Below, in pieces: positions 37,896-49,726 of a DNA stretch of 64,000 bases (position 1 is its first letter; each line of letters opens with the position of its first letter). The DNA comes from Monilinia fructicola (Eukaryota > Ascomycota > Leotiomycetes > Helotiales > Sclerotiniaceae). The notes under the pieces are model-generated. The model was not told the DNA's origin, did no database searches, and saw only the letters and a list, made by a program, of their open reading frames with translations. The DNA lies in assembly GCA_008692225.1 (NCBI GenBank), contig VICG01000010.1:2240001-2304000 (forward strand), written 5' to 3'. The translations under genes were made by a program, and so were the position numbers.

Positions 37896-39118
37896 ATGAC
37901 CAATTCATTCCCACCTCTCCCTCTTCCAAACGGAATCTCGGAATCCTACATCCAATCCCACGACCTAAACTACCATATCCTCCGTGCAGGTAACCCCACC
38001 CACCCTCTAATCATCTGTCTCCACGGCTTCCCCGAACTGGCCTTCTCATGGCGAAAGATCATGCCCGCCATCGCAGCAGAAGGCTATCATGTGATAGCCT
38101 ACGATCAACGGGGCTCCGGACGCACCACCGGATGGGACACGCGCTCCTTCACCTCCGTCGATCTAAACTCCACCACCCTCACCAGACTCGTGCGAGACGC
38201 CGTAATCCTAATCAACGCACTGGGATACAAACATGTCGCCTGCGTCCTGGGCCACGATCTCGGTGCCGTCGTCGCAAGTATGTGCGCATTGATGCGCCCG
38301 GATCTATTCAATTCGTACATCTACCCCGCCCCCAAACACACATACCCCCCCCCCTAACACCGAAGCCAGAGCGATAATAATGTCACACCCCTTCAAAGGC
38401 GCTCCCGTGCTCCCCTCCAACGCCTCAAACCCGCACCCGCCATCCCCAACCCCCGACATCCACTCCGCGCTCGCCCAGCTCCCCTCCCCGCGCAAACACT
38501 ACAAGTGGTACTACTCGACCGCGTCCGCAGCCCCGGAGCTGGGCGCGAAGTCGGAGCTCCCGCAGTTCCTCCGCGGGTACTTCCATCTCAAGTCTGCCGA
38601 CTGGTGCGGCAACCGCCCTCACCCCTTGAGCGCATGGTCGGCCTCCGAGTTGCAAAAGATGCCGCACTATTACATCATGCCGTTGAAATCCTCCATGCGT
38701 GAAGTGGTCCTGCGAGAGATGAAGAGGGAAGATATCTCGCTGGTGCGGGGACAGATGGCGAGATGGCTCAACGATGAAGATCTAGCCGTCTACGTGGGGG
38801 AGTTTGAAAGAACGGGCTTTCAGGGCATGCTCAATTGGTATCGAGTGATTACCAATCCTCAATGGATGAAAGACGTTGAATTATTCTCGGGGAGAAAAAT
38901 CGAGGTCCCGTTATTGTTTGTTGGGGAGAGAGAAAGATTGGGGTTTGTATCAGGAGCCTGGGGTGCTGGATGCGATGCATGATGTGTGTACGCAGTTGCG
39001 AGGGGTGGAGTTGGTGGACGGAGCGGGTCATTGGGTTCAACAGGAGCGGCCGGAGAGGGTGGTAGAGCTTGTTGCGAATTTTTTGAGGGAGGTAAAGAGG
39101 TTGCGGATCTCGTGTTAA
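37896..39118 (+). CDS. Epoxide hydrolase-type alpha/beta hydrolase
   Basis: It would open epoxides to diols by nucleophilic attack of an Asp. The start at 37896 gives MTNSFPPLPLPNGISESYIQ. Visible motifs are the oxyanion motif HGFPE, the nucleophile elbow LGHDLGAVVAS (Asp nucleophile), the lid region with MKREDISLVRGQMARWLNDEDL, a second acidic residue near KDWGLYQEPGVLD and the catalytic His in DGAGHWVQQERPERV. One intron (38315-38369, branch point CTAAC) joins LFNS to IIMSHPFKGAP in phase. Near 38925-38935, where AGAG is repeated, the frame shifts by one before KDWGLYQ. All other parts are intact. GC content and third-position C/G use are higher than in neighbouring genes. The substrate is unknown. 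Confidence 0.87.
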
Positions 39119-42100
39119 TTTTGTGTTGGAGAAGACAACATGTTTGTTGGCTGCATGTGTGCGTGGGCTCTGATATCATATACGCGAGTATATTGTATTC
39201 ATCACGTCGCCTCTGTTGTCTCATATTCTTTTGTTGTGATATTATGAAACCCCCGAATCAACAACTTACCCACCTACTCTTTTTCCTTCGCCTCATCTAT
39301 CAATATTCTTGCTCTCCCTCTTCCATCCGACCTAGGTTAGAAATCCCACATCACAACACACCGAATTGACCCAAACGGCCATCAGCTCAGAGACGCCAAA
39401 TAACATATAGTTGTGTGCCATCTCCGCACTGCGACCCCTCTAAAAGAAACTCAAACCCAAGGATATACGTCGCATTTTATCACAAAAATCCGACACCCAC
39501 CTCTTACTGCGCTACATCGGCAATAAACTCCACCCGCCATCTCCACACAAAACACATCATACCCTTTTCATCCATACAGCCATACAGCCATCAGCCATAC
39601 AGCCATACAGCCATACAACCATAAATCCCAATCACAACTCTCAATCCCCATCAGCATCGTATCATAAACTCCTCCCACCGCAACCCAAACATTCACATAA
39701 GCCAAATGAAGTGTTCCGAATATTTCTATCAACGCAGACATGGTTGTTTCTCCTACTTCCCGTTTCCAGGTGATGGGCTTGGTATCTATTTTGAAAGCTA
39801 CGGGGGCTTGGATAGGATATTTGATGATCTTGTGAGGGGAAAAAAAGGGGAGGGGCGGGGGGTCTATGATCCTGTTTTTGTGGTTGTTGTTGTTGGGATG
39901 GTAGTATGACTCCATCTCTGGCTTTATGAACGGAATAGTGGAATTTGACGATCGGACACGGGGCATGGGGTACGCAACAGGGTTTGGGGTACATAACAGG
40001 GTGTTAGGGTAGCGTAATATATCTTGTCTTGAGGGTAAGATAGCGGAGGAATGAGGAATTGCATGGTGCTTACCTGGATGGGGTTAGGTGATATTCTGGG
40101 TTATATATCATTTGCGGGAATGGCTAGCTAGGTAACTACCGGATGGTGTTTGTGTGATTCGAGGTTGTGGGCGTGAGATAATATTCGTGCATTGTTGAGT
40201 AGGGTTAAGGGGTATAGGATGCATAGTTTGATATTTTTTAGGCGTGGATTTATGATTACAGGGATGGGGATGGGGATGGAGATGGAGATGGGGGTCTAGA
40301 TGGTTGGCGGTGATTAAGTGATTATTCGGTTGTGGCTAACATATAGATGCGGTGGATGATTCTTGGATTGGTAAATGGTAATGTGTATGTGGATTTGATC
40401 TAGACACCAAGATTCTACAATCTATTTTCAGACCTCAAGAGGAGGAAAGGGGATGGTGGAGGGGCATCTTGGTTTTGTCATCCTATTGCTTGGACACACT
40501 ACTGGGTAAGCAGATATATGGCAAGATGAAAAATTGATCTGGAGATGTATCAGCTGCCGTGGCGATTTTTGGTCTAGATGGATCGAGGGGGATTTAGAAG
40601 AAGGTTAACGAGGAGATTAGTTTTATTTCCTATGGGCGGTGTTGTGATTGGATTTCGGTGGTGGATTGTGGGATTGTGGGATTGTTTTATGTGAATGGTG
40701 GTGAGGATGGTTTCGATTCTCGTGTCGGGGGCTGGGTTCATTTTTTATTAGATTTCTTGCGCTTTTTGGTGGAGAGCGTGATGGGAAATGAGTCATCGGA
40801 TATTTTGAGAAATTGTGGTGGTCTGAGAAGAATAGTTCAGAGAAGAATAGAATGAAGCTGATTTAGATGATCTGATATGTTCCTAGAGATAATGTATGTT
40901 TAGTTTGTGAATTACATTATAATTGAGAGTATGGTTCTGTGTCTACCTGCAGAATAATTTCACAAGTTAATTTTTTTACAATGCTGGTACATGTTCTTTT
41001 CTTTAAACATTGTTTTATTCAGAGTTAATCCTCATTTTTCATTGTCAACCCGCTCTTGATCATGATTGTGATGATAATTTTAGAAACAATCGAATTCTAC
41101 ACCCAAGACCCCTGGGAAATAAGGAGTAGCGAGGCACCTTACGCTCGCTTATCGAGAATATTCTTCCATCCATTGGCTGAGGTGAGATCTAGCTTCTTGG
41201 TATCCTGGGTGCCTTAGTACAAAGCAACACTTCCATGGGCATGAGATGAGGCAGCTCTCCGAGAATTGGGAAATTATCAGTTGTGAAATCCTTTGGCTGG
41301 CTTTCTATTCTATCAAGATAGGTAAGTACCGGTAATCACTATCGGAATAACGGGTAAATGGTGAACTAATCAATCAAATCCAAATTTGAAAAACATGATT
41401 AGAGTTCATATTGCTGAATGTAGGAATGGAGGGTGTAGTTTAAGAAGTTTAAGTCGTTCTAATGATGACTTCTGGATGGGAAAAACGAATTACCTACAAA
41501 TGATTGTTATGATTGAGAAGTCAAAGATTCCTGAAGATAGATTGTTTCTGCATGCGAAGTTAAGAACGGCTTTAATCTAGGTCAAACAATCCTCCTATGT
41601 GATATCTAAACAGTACCCGCAGCAAAGCCCTTGGCTAAAACAATCGTTATATCGTATGTACAATGAAAATGGCCTCTATATCGGTGCCTAGATGATTAGT
41701 AATGTTTATGTATCTTATTGGTGGTTGAAACTCATCCTAATATCAATATACCGAATTCTAAGATATAGGACTAATTTGATGTGACGTGGAGATGATATGT
41801 ACATGATATACTTTAACCCTTAACTATGGTACAATACTTTTCGGGATACAATCTTCTCATGCGGTAGAGGAGGAGATCAGAGCGACCAGCTTTGATGGCT
41901 TCTACACTCCCGTATTGATGATTTCCTTTCAAATCGAAAGGTTATTGATATTAAAGATAACTATACAGTGTTCGACATATTGGATGAATATCAAGTACTT
42001 GAACTCATTTTCGGTGGCACGTTGTTTTATTGTATAAACATGAGTAGAAAGATGATGAAATTCTGCATGTTCGACGTACGATATTCTGGAGTCTAAAAGC

Positions 42101-43489
42101 GCTAGAACTCCCGCTTGCAATAGACATACCCGTTTCATACAGAGGCTTGATGGTTTAATTCTTGCGAAACTATCTCCACCTCTTCTCTTATCCTATCTTA
42201 TACTGAATGAGTAAGTTTCGCATGAATGCAACTGCCTCGTGGAAGCGTACCGACTTTCCGTTCTTTACCAGGGTGCTAACAATGTCCTGGTATCTTTTAA
42301 TCATGAGAAATTGGAGCGATCGTAGTAGATGCAGCCTTTTATTCAACTCATATTTTGTAGGTCAGCCAGTGGCCTTATATCGGAATCTAAGGACGGGTCT
42401 TGGTAGTACATTCGTTCCCGTTCACAGGGAGCCAGAAGTTCTGCCAGAGCGGCAAATTATCGAAGCCTCTCCCGGAATTTTCTGCTGCGATGGGGTATGG
42501 CAGGAACATGGATGGTATGGACACATTTAATCCTTGACCACTACGTGCGCTGTGCGTTCTTCTGTGCTTCATTTTCAACACCTTCCATGCTTCCCAAAAA
42601 TCCAACCGTTGATGCAGGTTCAAAACTTTATTGTTTATCCCACCTTTCACGTCCCCGCCGACCTTGAGTAGATTGGAGTGTCAGGTTATGGGCATTTTAG
42701 GGTCCATATTGACCCAAGAGATTGGAACAATCCATAATCTTTCTTTCAAAGAGAGCATAATTTTGCTTCCGCGTGGATGATGGATCCAGAAGGTCATTCA
42801 TTCACCTTTGCAGTCTTTTGGTATAATCTGCTCTTCAAGACTTGCTAAACAATATGAAGGAAGATGGCCATTTATAGGAAATTAAAGCATGCATATACCC
42901 AACTACTAGGTACTCATACGTGATGCTTGCATAGCTTTAGCTGGTGTCCCCGGTGACAAGATGTGGTAAATGTTTTTTTTTGAACGGATTCTTTCTTTGA
43001 ATAGGTAACTTTACAGAGTAAATAGATGAAAATAACTCCATGACCAGGACCTTGGTCCACTATCCATGATTGTTGTTAATGCCATACCAGAGAAGCCGGC
43101 ATCTTTCTTTCTTTCTTTCTTTCTTTCGTTTCAAGAGCGGCTTTGGTGGGCGAGTAGATCTCCACATATAGTTTCCGCAACCTTGGGAATCTATCATCTT
43201 TGATCCAAGCCAAGACCCTTGACTGGAATCTCTCAAGATAATATCTCCTAGCGAATTTATGACGCTGGCCACTTAGTGAGCACTAACTGACATGTATTTG
43301 CCATGCCAAATTGTTAGACATATGTATGTAGCAAGAGAACTCAAATTGAGCTAGGTTTCTGATGTCCAATGTTTCATCAGCTTTCTCTCTGAACTGGTTT
43401 TGTCAGTGCCAACGTTCACAACCGCTCTTTGTTTGCCATTCTCAGATTACAATCACGGATCTATACCTCCCTTCTCACGTTGTTATGCC
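39119..43489. other. Gene-poor stretch of about 4.4 kb
   Basis: No gene recognised. There is a CATACAGC-type repeat near 39575-39622 and a (GGGAT)n-like run near 40261-40291. A short plus-strand frame at 42207-42530 and a minus-strand frame overlapping it have no recognisable features. A (CTTT)n run lies at 43102-43126. The region could contain a degraded gene around 42.2-42.7 kb, which I cannot identify. Confidence 0.45.
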
Positions 43490-44497
43490 ATGGAACGCAC
43501 TGTCGAGAGGAATTTGGTTAAGAAATCTGGATCTCAATCACGGAGAGGGTGCATAACCTGTAAGTATCATTCCCAGTGGCGTGTCATATTCATCATAGTG
43601 GTTTCTCTCATATCAGCCCTACCAGACTTTGCATCGAATATTTGAGACAAGTTTTGGCTTAATCACAGCGTCAATGGCTAGGGTATAATGCAGTATTTCG
43701 ATCTCGAGATACCATGAAGGCTAGTAGAAATATCACATCTAGAAGCCGCCGTGTAAAATGTGACGAAGGAAAAAGTGGGTGCCAAAGATGCAAGTAGCTT
43801 GACCGTCTCTGTGATGGATATGAACGCAAGAGCGCTTGCCCTAAACCACTTATCATGCTAAAGAAAGCTTTCCTTAGGATCACCAACAGTCAGTGACCAC
43901 TAGAGATACTGGCTGCACAGCCCTCCATTATTACATTCACCCCCAGTTACATCCAATGACGAACAAGAAACATTGAATTTTCAGATATTCCAATGCGAAA
44001 TCAACAACCTTGCTAATGGCCACATATCACCACTTTGGCACGGTATAATCAGACAAGCCTGCCTCAAAGAATCATCTATTTTCTCTTGCGTCATTGCAAT
44101 TGCTGCTCTCGATAGAGGGCGTAAATCAAGAGCATCAAATTCATCATCACACTTCGAGTTTCATCATCACCATGCACTTCAGCGATACGGGGGATCTCTT
44201 GAAGGGCGGCAGAAAGTAATCGCTCGCGGTGATTCTTGTATCCGTACCGCCCGTATTGATCCTCTACTTGTCTTCTGCTTTCGGATTTTTTGATGGCGAC
44301 ATTCGATTTGCGATAAACGGCGCTAGGACGGCGATAGATCTTATGTATGTCTGGATTTCCCATCAGAGAAGTGTCCCTGTACGCATTGGATTTAGTCCCG
44401 CATTGAATGTTGTGGAAAATGAAGTAGTTGAGGTGGTAGCTGGTCTCGACTGGCATCTTAGAAATGCAAGTAAGATCTTACAACATATGTCATCTTA
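43490..44497 (+). pseudogene. Zn2Cys6 transcription factor pseudogene
   Basis: The first exon from 43490 reads MERTVERNLVKKSGSQSRRGCITC. A GT-AG intron (43564-43742) joins to KSRRVKCDEGKSGCQRCK. The next codon is TAG, followed in the same frame by LDRLCDGYERKS. The pattern C-x2-C-x6-C-x6-C-x2-C-x6-C is therefore complete except for a stop inside the last loop. Downstream, NDLANGHISPLWHG-like sequence (43973 on: ANGHISPLWHGIIRQACLKESSIFSCVIAIAALDRGRK) is typical of fungal regulators of this class. A frameshift near 44270-44290 separates it from GDIRFAINGARTAIDLMYVW. The remaining C-terminal half was not found. A substitution-type stop plus frameshift plus missing end indicate a dead gene. Confidence 0.72.
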
Positions 44498-46369
44498 ACT
44501 TGGCTTTCTCTTGCACAGGCCAAGTAAGATCATAAACTGAGACCAATCTTCTTTTTCTCTAATTGCTCTGTGTCTCTGCACATTTACGAGACTTTAACTC
44601 TTTGGTATCCTTAGATTCTTTCGATACTCTACTAATTCTTAGGACCTTTACAACACTCGGAGAAGCGAAGTTTAGTTTTTGGACAATATGAAAGTAAGAT
44701 TTTTCCCGAGTAAAGATTTGGGCCCGGTCATACCTATTGTAACTTGTACATCCTGATATCTTACCTCAAAAGATAGCCCCTCGAACGAGGCATCATTTTC
44801 AAAAGAAATGAGAGAGCCTGGACATCTGCGTTCCTGTCTATCTTTGATCTCTCCCGATGTAGTTTAGATATGGATCCAAACGACCAGGACGAATTCGTCC
44901 CAGCTGGCATATTGCATATTGCTTATCCAATGCTCAAATTTCCGAATCGAGTTTTGTTACGCTCAAAAGAACCTCGGCATGAATATTCCAGCTGATTCTT
45001 ACCCATCTCCAACCTCGATCCCATCTTCTCCACCTCTATTCTCCGATAATCGTGACGGGAAACGAATCCACACTCTCCTTCTTCCCAAATGCTGCGAGAT
45101 CGTTACCGTCTGTCGCAGGATCGTCCACCATCCCGCTTTTATCAAAATTCTTTATTTTTGATGGCGGAATTATACCTTCTCTTTTTGTAGTTCTATTTAC
45201 ATGTCCGGATTCAATACTACGACGGGAAGCAATACAGAGATTGGAGGATGCGAGGGGGAGAAAAGAGGGAGTCTGGGATGCTAATTCCGTGGCACGTATT
45301 GGAGAAGGATCTTGAGATGTGAAGCTTGTGAAAGTCACACTCGATATCATAGGAATTGGGATCGGGGCAGTATTTTGAACAGAGATTATGTATCCGGGAG
45401 GGAGTAGAAATGGATATCGGATGATGTGAAGACTTAGGACTGCAGTCATCAAGATGATCTTAGGGAAGATAAGCTTCAGGGCCCAATATTTTTGGTGCAA
45501 GTTCAACTTGCTTGTGTGGGAATGGAGGTGGAGCTACCGATGATGAGACGGAAGGCGGACGATTGGGACGTATGATGATAGGAAAGAGCATTCTGGGAGG
45601 ATGTATGGGAACGAGGTTGAAGAAATGCATCTGCTTGATTGGGTGGAACAATTTCTTCATCCATCCGGCGGTAGGTGAATGTGTGTGTTTTTTTTATGTG
45701 AAGAATTTGAATATGATATAATGTTATATGCCATGGTTGGTTATGGCTTGGTGGGAAGATCCCATTGCATTACTAGAACTACTATGGTTCTAGGTTGAAG
45801 GGCTGGCATTTATATAACCTTATATATATACGTATATATATGTTATTGATTAGACAAATGCCATCATGGTATCAGCTAGCGCATGAAATTGTTTGTGTGT
45901 ACATGACCTAATCCATTATTCAGAGCGTTTGGATTTTAGTTTCCTCGTGGCCGATGTAACACATTTCACATTCATCAAGTCATCTGATACTATGCGAAAG
46001 GGCTGTCATTTGTCCTGACAAAGCAGAACATCAGCGACAGTATCTGATCTTACACCCATCCATCCTATCCATCCAGATCATCGTCATACACATTACTTGT
46101 GTGTTGACTAAACAGAAACAGTTCACCGGTATGCATGCGACGATATCATCACAAGGCTTGAATCAGGTGTATATGATACGAGGCTTTGTTATGCCACATG
46201 TACTCTGTATTGATTGTACTGTATATAGGCGGTTAGCTATAGGATGCTGATCATTAGTTCTATGATGTTTTGGTGAAGCAATCAATACCTACTGATCTAA
46301 CATATGAGGGTATACTCTGTATGTAATATGATGTATATGTGATATATGTGATATATGCGGTAGATGCGG

Positions 46370-46401
<32 letters not shown>

Positions 46402-47204
46402 CATATATATACATATATATACATATATATACATATATATACATATATATAAAGAGTTTAAGTATCTAATATTAATAAATCTATAAATCTATAAATCTAT
46501 AAATCTATAAATCTATAAATCTATAAATCCATAATTCCATAATCTATATTAATAAATTAATAAATATAACATCTTGATTATTATATTTGATAAGAATTCA
46601 AACAAGAGGTGGATTTCGTTTGCCAAATCCAGTCAGTAATTAATTATTCTTCACGGAGTAAACTTATAAGGTAAAAAACTAAAAGTTTAGGGTTTGCACT
46701 AATTAAAAGTTACTAACATTATCACTTTCTTACGACATCATCCCAGAAACAACAACCAACAACCATCCACCAACAACAACATTGACCTGATCGATTCGAT
46801 TGAATGAATGAACTCTACTCTACTCTACTCTCACAAACGAACTTCACTCTACAACTTTACATCTTTGTCTTTACAATTCTACAACTCTCAACTCTCAACT
46901 CTCATCTCTATAATCCTACAACTCTACACCTATCACTCACTCACCTCAACCTACAACCTACAACCTACAACCTACAACCTACAACCTACAATTCACCCTT
47001 CACCATTCATATCCTATATTAATATATTAATTGAAACGTCCCGCAGAAAAGAGACTGCGATAATTGTCAACATAAAACCATTTCTTTCATCGAGGATCAA
47101 ATATCTCTTTCAACATAAATCTCTCTCTACCTTAACCAAAGTCTTACCTCTCTCCTCCTCTCTCCTCTCTCTTCTCTCTTCTCTCTTGCCATCGATATTC
47201 CGTC
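44498..47204. other. Intergenic, no firm gene
   Basis: A minus-strand frame at 45036-45506 (MTAVLSLHIIRYPFLLPPGYI start within it) could encode a small protein with a hydrophobic N-terminus, but it lacks homology cues and is not called. (TA)n and ACATATATAT units lie at about 46373-46450, an AAATCTAT octamer array at about 46478-46528 and a CAACCTA heptamer array at about 46949-46991. Confidence 0.45.
46478..46528. repeat. AAATCTAT octamer array, about six units
   Basis: Head-to-tail copies of ATAAATCT, decaying into AATCCATAATTCC. It follows a longer AT dinucleotide/decamer block. Confidence 0.85.
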
Positions 47205-47881
47205 ATGTCCACCATCACAGCCATCCCTCATTCATTAAACTCCCTTCTGAGCTCCGTCTTAAAATATGGTCCAACCTACTTCCCGGACCTCGTACTCTTC
47301 CAATACGCTACTCCCGAACAAAGAAATCCTATTTTGCTCCTGTTGCCCCGTCTGTCCTTCAATTCATTTCATCCGAAACTCGCACCCTTTTTCTCGAACA
47401 CTACGTCCTCCTCCATCTCAATCCCGCCTATAGTTCCACAATCTATATTGATTTCTCTCTCGATACACTATGTTTTGACCATGAAGATTGCTCTCCATCG
47501 GGAGATCTGGCCATGGATTTCAAGAGTTGTACGCAGAGTGGATTAATTGAACGGGTTGATATTGATGCACAGTTCTGGGAAATTCTACGATTATTTCGGT
47601 TCGATGTACTCTCCGAGATCAAATATTTGACTGGATTACGAAATCTAACATTGTTCTTGAAGAGATACGAAGAGGATCAGCAGACTTTTGGAGAGGGATA
47701 TGAAAGAAGTAGACAGAGGGAGTTCTTGGGTGGGAGAATGCTGATGTTGTTTGAAGGTCAGACGACTGATAGAGAAATTGCGCAATGTCAGTGGTATGTG
47801 CAGACGGTGAAGTGGGAACTGGAGCATGGAATTGAACAGTGGAGGAATGGGAAACCAAGTGTACAGATGTGGATAATATGA
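47205..47881 (+). CDS. 2EXR-domain protein
   Basis: The conserved start of the 2EXR domain is clear: FIKLPSELRLKIWSNLLPGPR (split here only by wording), followed by a body and an ending of RNGKPSVQMWII. 2EXR proteins are an abundant family in filamentous ascomycetes without a known biochemical role. The ATG at 47205 (MSTITAIP) fits the usual short leader, but it lies one frame away from FIKLP. A single missing base near 47227-47235 would join them. The alternative is an unusually long low-complexity leader in the same frame from 46808, which contains repeats and is unlikely. The later part is uninterrupted to the stop. No signal peptide or membrane segment is seen. Confidence 0.75.
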
Positions 47882-48793
47882 ACGATGGAGCTCAATAACA
47901 CCAATGATGAGAACGAAGCATTCATCTCAAGGAACTTTCGCATCATCGAGACTCTTGCTTGGAGTCGACTGGAGATGGGCGAAATCTACCAAGCATTGGA
48001 CAATCATTCTTCATGACTCTGCTTCCGAGTTACGAATGACGTCGGGACAAGAACAATAACACCATGTCGACTAGGAGCATCTTACATTAGGCTCTTCGAT
48101 TAAAACAATAGAACACTGGAACAGGGGCTTCATAAGATATACAACGACATTCACACCTATTGCACAAGGTATCATATAAACCTCTCGATTGACTTGTCGC
48201 GGCTAGAATTACAAGGATCCAGATCTCATATAGTCTCCTGAGAGTTTGCATAATGTGGTTCAACATTCTCATATTCCCTTTGGGACCCGTGGGCCCATTC
48301 TTGGATAGGCATCTATACGCATTCAACGAATCAAAGCAAAGGATCTTCATGGGCATACATCCTGCATCCAAGTGTCTCAATAGACTGAATTACATACCAT
48401 TCCTTAATCAATAAAAGGCTACTTGATTCAAGAAGTATATGCGAGTAGACGGTTATATAGACCACCAAGTTAATTCTAAGTTAGTTGCTCAAACCTAAAG
48501 GCCTATCAATACAAATTCTTATGACCTTGAGAGAAGCGACAATTTCCAGATGACAGCTTTATTTTTACATTGTTCTGATTGTGCATATCATCTACTTATC
48601 ATGATTATATTTCCAATCAGCTATGGATTCGTCGTATTTTCCTACTTGGCTTTAATTACTTCGGAAATATCTTCAGTTTTGCATCGGCTTGCTTCAAGTG
48701 GCCCATATTGAAGGGTATTCTTTATGTTCTTAGGGCTTGCAATTCTATGAACGAAATTAAACGCTAGCCAGGCATTACTGAAGGCTTGGAACT
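47882..48793. other. Intergenic, no gene seen
   Basis: The 3' regions of two convergent genes meet here. No coding-like frame was found. Confidence 0.5.
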
Positions 48794-49726
48794 TCAATTG
48801 ACATTCTCAAACGGCCATCCAACAAGTCCAATACTGAGTTGTGCACTTTCTTCAATCTCCTTAGCTTTGGCTTTCAATTCATCTACATCCCAATTTGCCC
48901 ACACAAACTTACCCTTTAAGAAACGTGCTTCTGGGCTTGCAAGCCAAACATTGAAGCTTGCGGGCAGGGAAACTAAAGAAAAAGTCAACATCGTGATAAT
49001 TTATACAGAAGATTCATCCACTTGCCATCATCTTCTTGTCCGAGGGCCTCGACACCACCGGCCTGCTGACCCATCGCAGTGTCGACTACCCCAGGCTGAA
49101 CATGAAAAACACTTATTTCGGGATTCTCATAGATCAGGTAATCCCAGAAGCGGACGATTCCTAGCTTGGCGATACTGTATGGAGCAAGTCCGGACATTGC
49201 ATTTATATGTGCCGCCAAGGATGAGGTATTAATGACGACTGCACCCGTGGATGCATATTTCAGAAACGTTTGTGCGACGGACAGAGTTCCTTTGAGACTT
49301 TGATGAATATATTCAAGGAACTCGTCACCGTTTAGATCTAGTATGAGAGACATAGGTCCGAGACTTGCCGCGTTGCTAACCAAAACGTCGATTTTTCCTT
49401 TTCCATTGCCGGCAAATTTTGCAAAGGCGACTTCTACTTCGTTCTTTTTTAGTGATGTCGGCGGGGATTGCAGATACCTCGACGGCGGGGAATTGCTTCT
49501 CAATAGAGGTTTTGGCATCGAGAAGTGGCTGTTCTCTACGTCCGAGAAGGGCTATTCGGGATGCACCCGCGGTGGCAAAGTAAAGAGCGGTTTCTGCACC
49601 AATACCGCTACCACCTCCTGTTATCAGGACACTTTTTCCCTTGGCCGAAAGTTCGGGACGGGTAGGAGATAGAGATGGGTAAGTTTTACTGTGCCAGGTT
49701 GAGGTGGGAGATGGGAAAGGGACCAT
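48794..49726 (-). CDS. Short-chain dehydrogenase/reductase (SDR)
   Basis: A classical SDR, NAD(P)-dependent, with unknown substrate. The start at 49726 (MVPFPSPTSTWHSKTYPSLSP) was preferred over the upstream Met at 49744, because a leader of this shape, followed by RPELSAKGKSVLITGGGSGIG, is usual for fungal members. Cofactor motif GGGSGIG, the structural SNAA motif, catalytic Ser in INTSSLAAH and the YSIAK (YxxxK) motif are all present. Near 49450 a run of six A shifts the frame after ADITKK, where five A would restore it. A likely intron at about 48973-49026 (minus strand) starts GCAAGT and ends TTTAG, a GC-AG intron. It joins QEDDG to SLPASFNVWLASPEARFLKGKFVWANWD, the standard C-terminus. 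The protein is probably cytosolic. Confidence 0.86.

Noticed and set aside
45036..45506. Possible small secreted or membrane protein on the minus strand
   Set aside because: Hydrophobic start is weak, no homology cue and no clear promoter or neighbouring exons.
46808..47204. Long in-frame N-terminal leader for the 2EXR protein
   Set aside because: It runs through heptamer repeats and CT-rich leader sequence; a short MSTITAIP start with a one-base error is more plausible.
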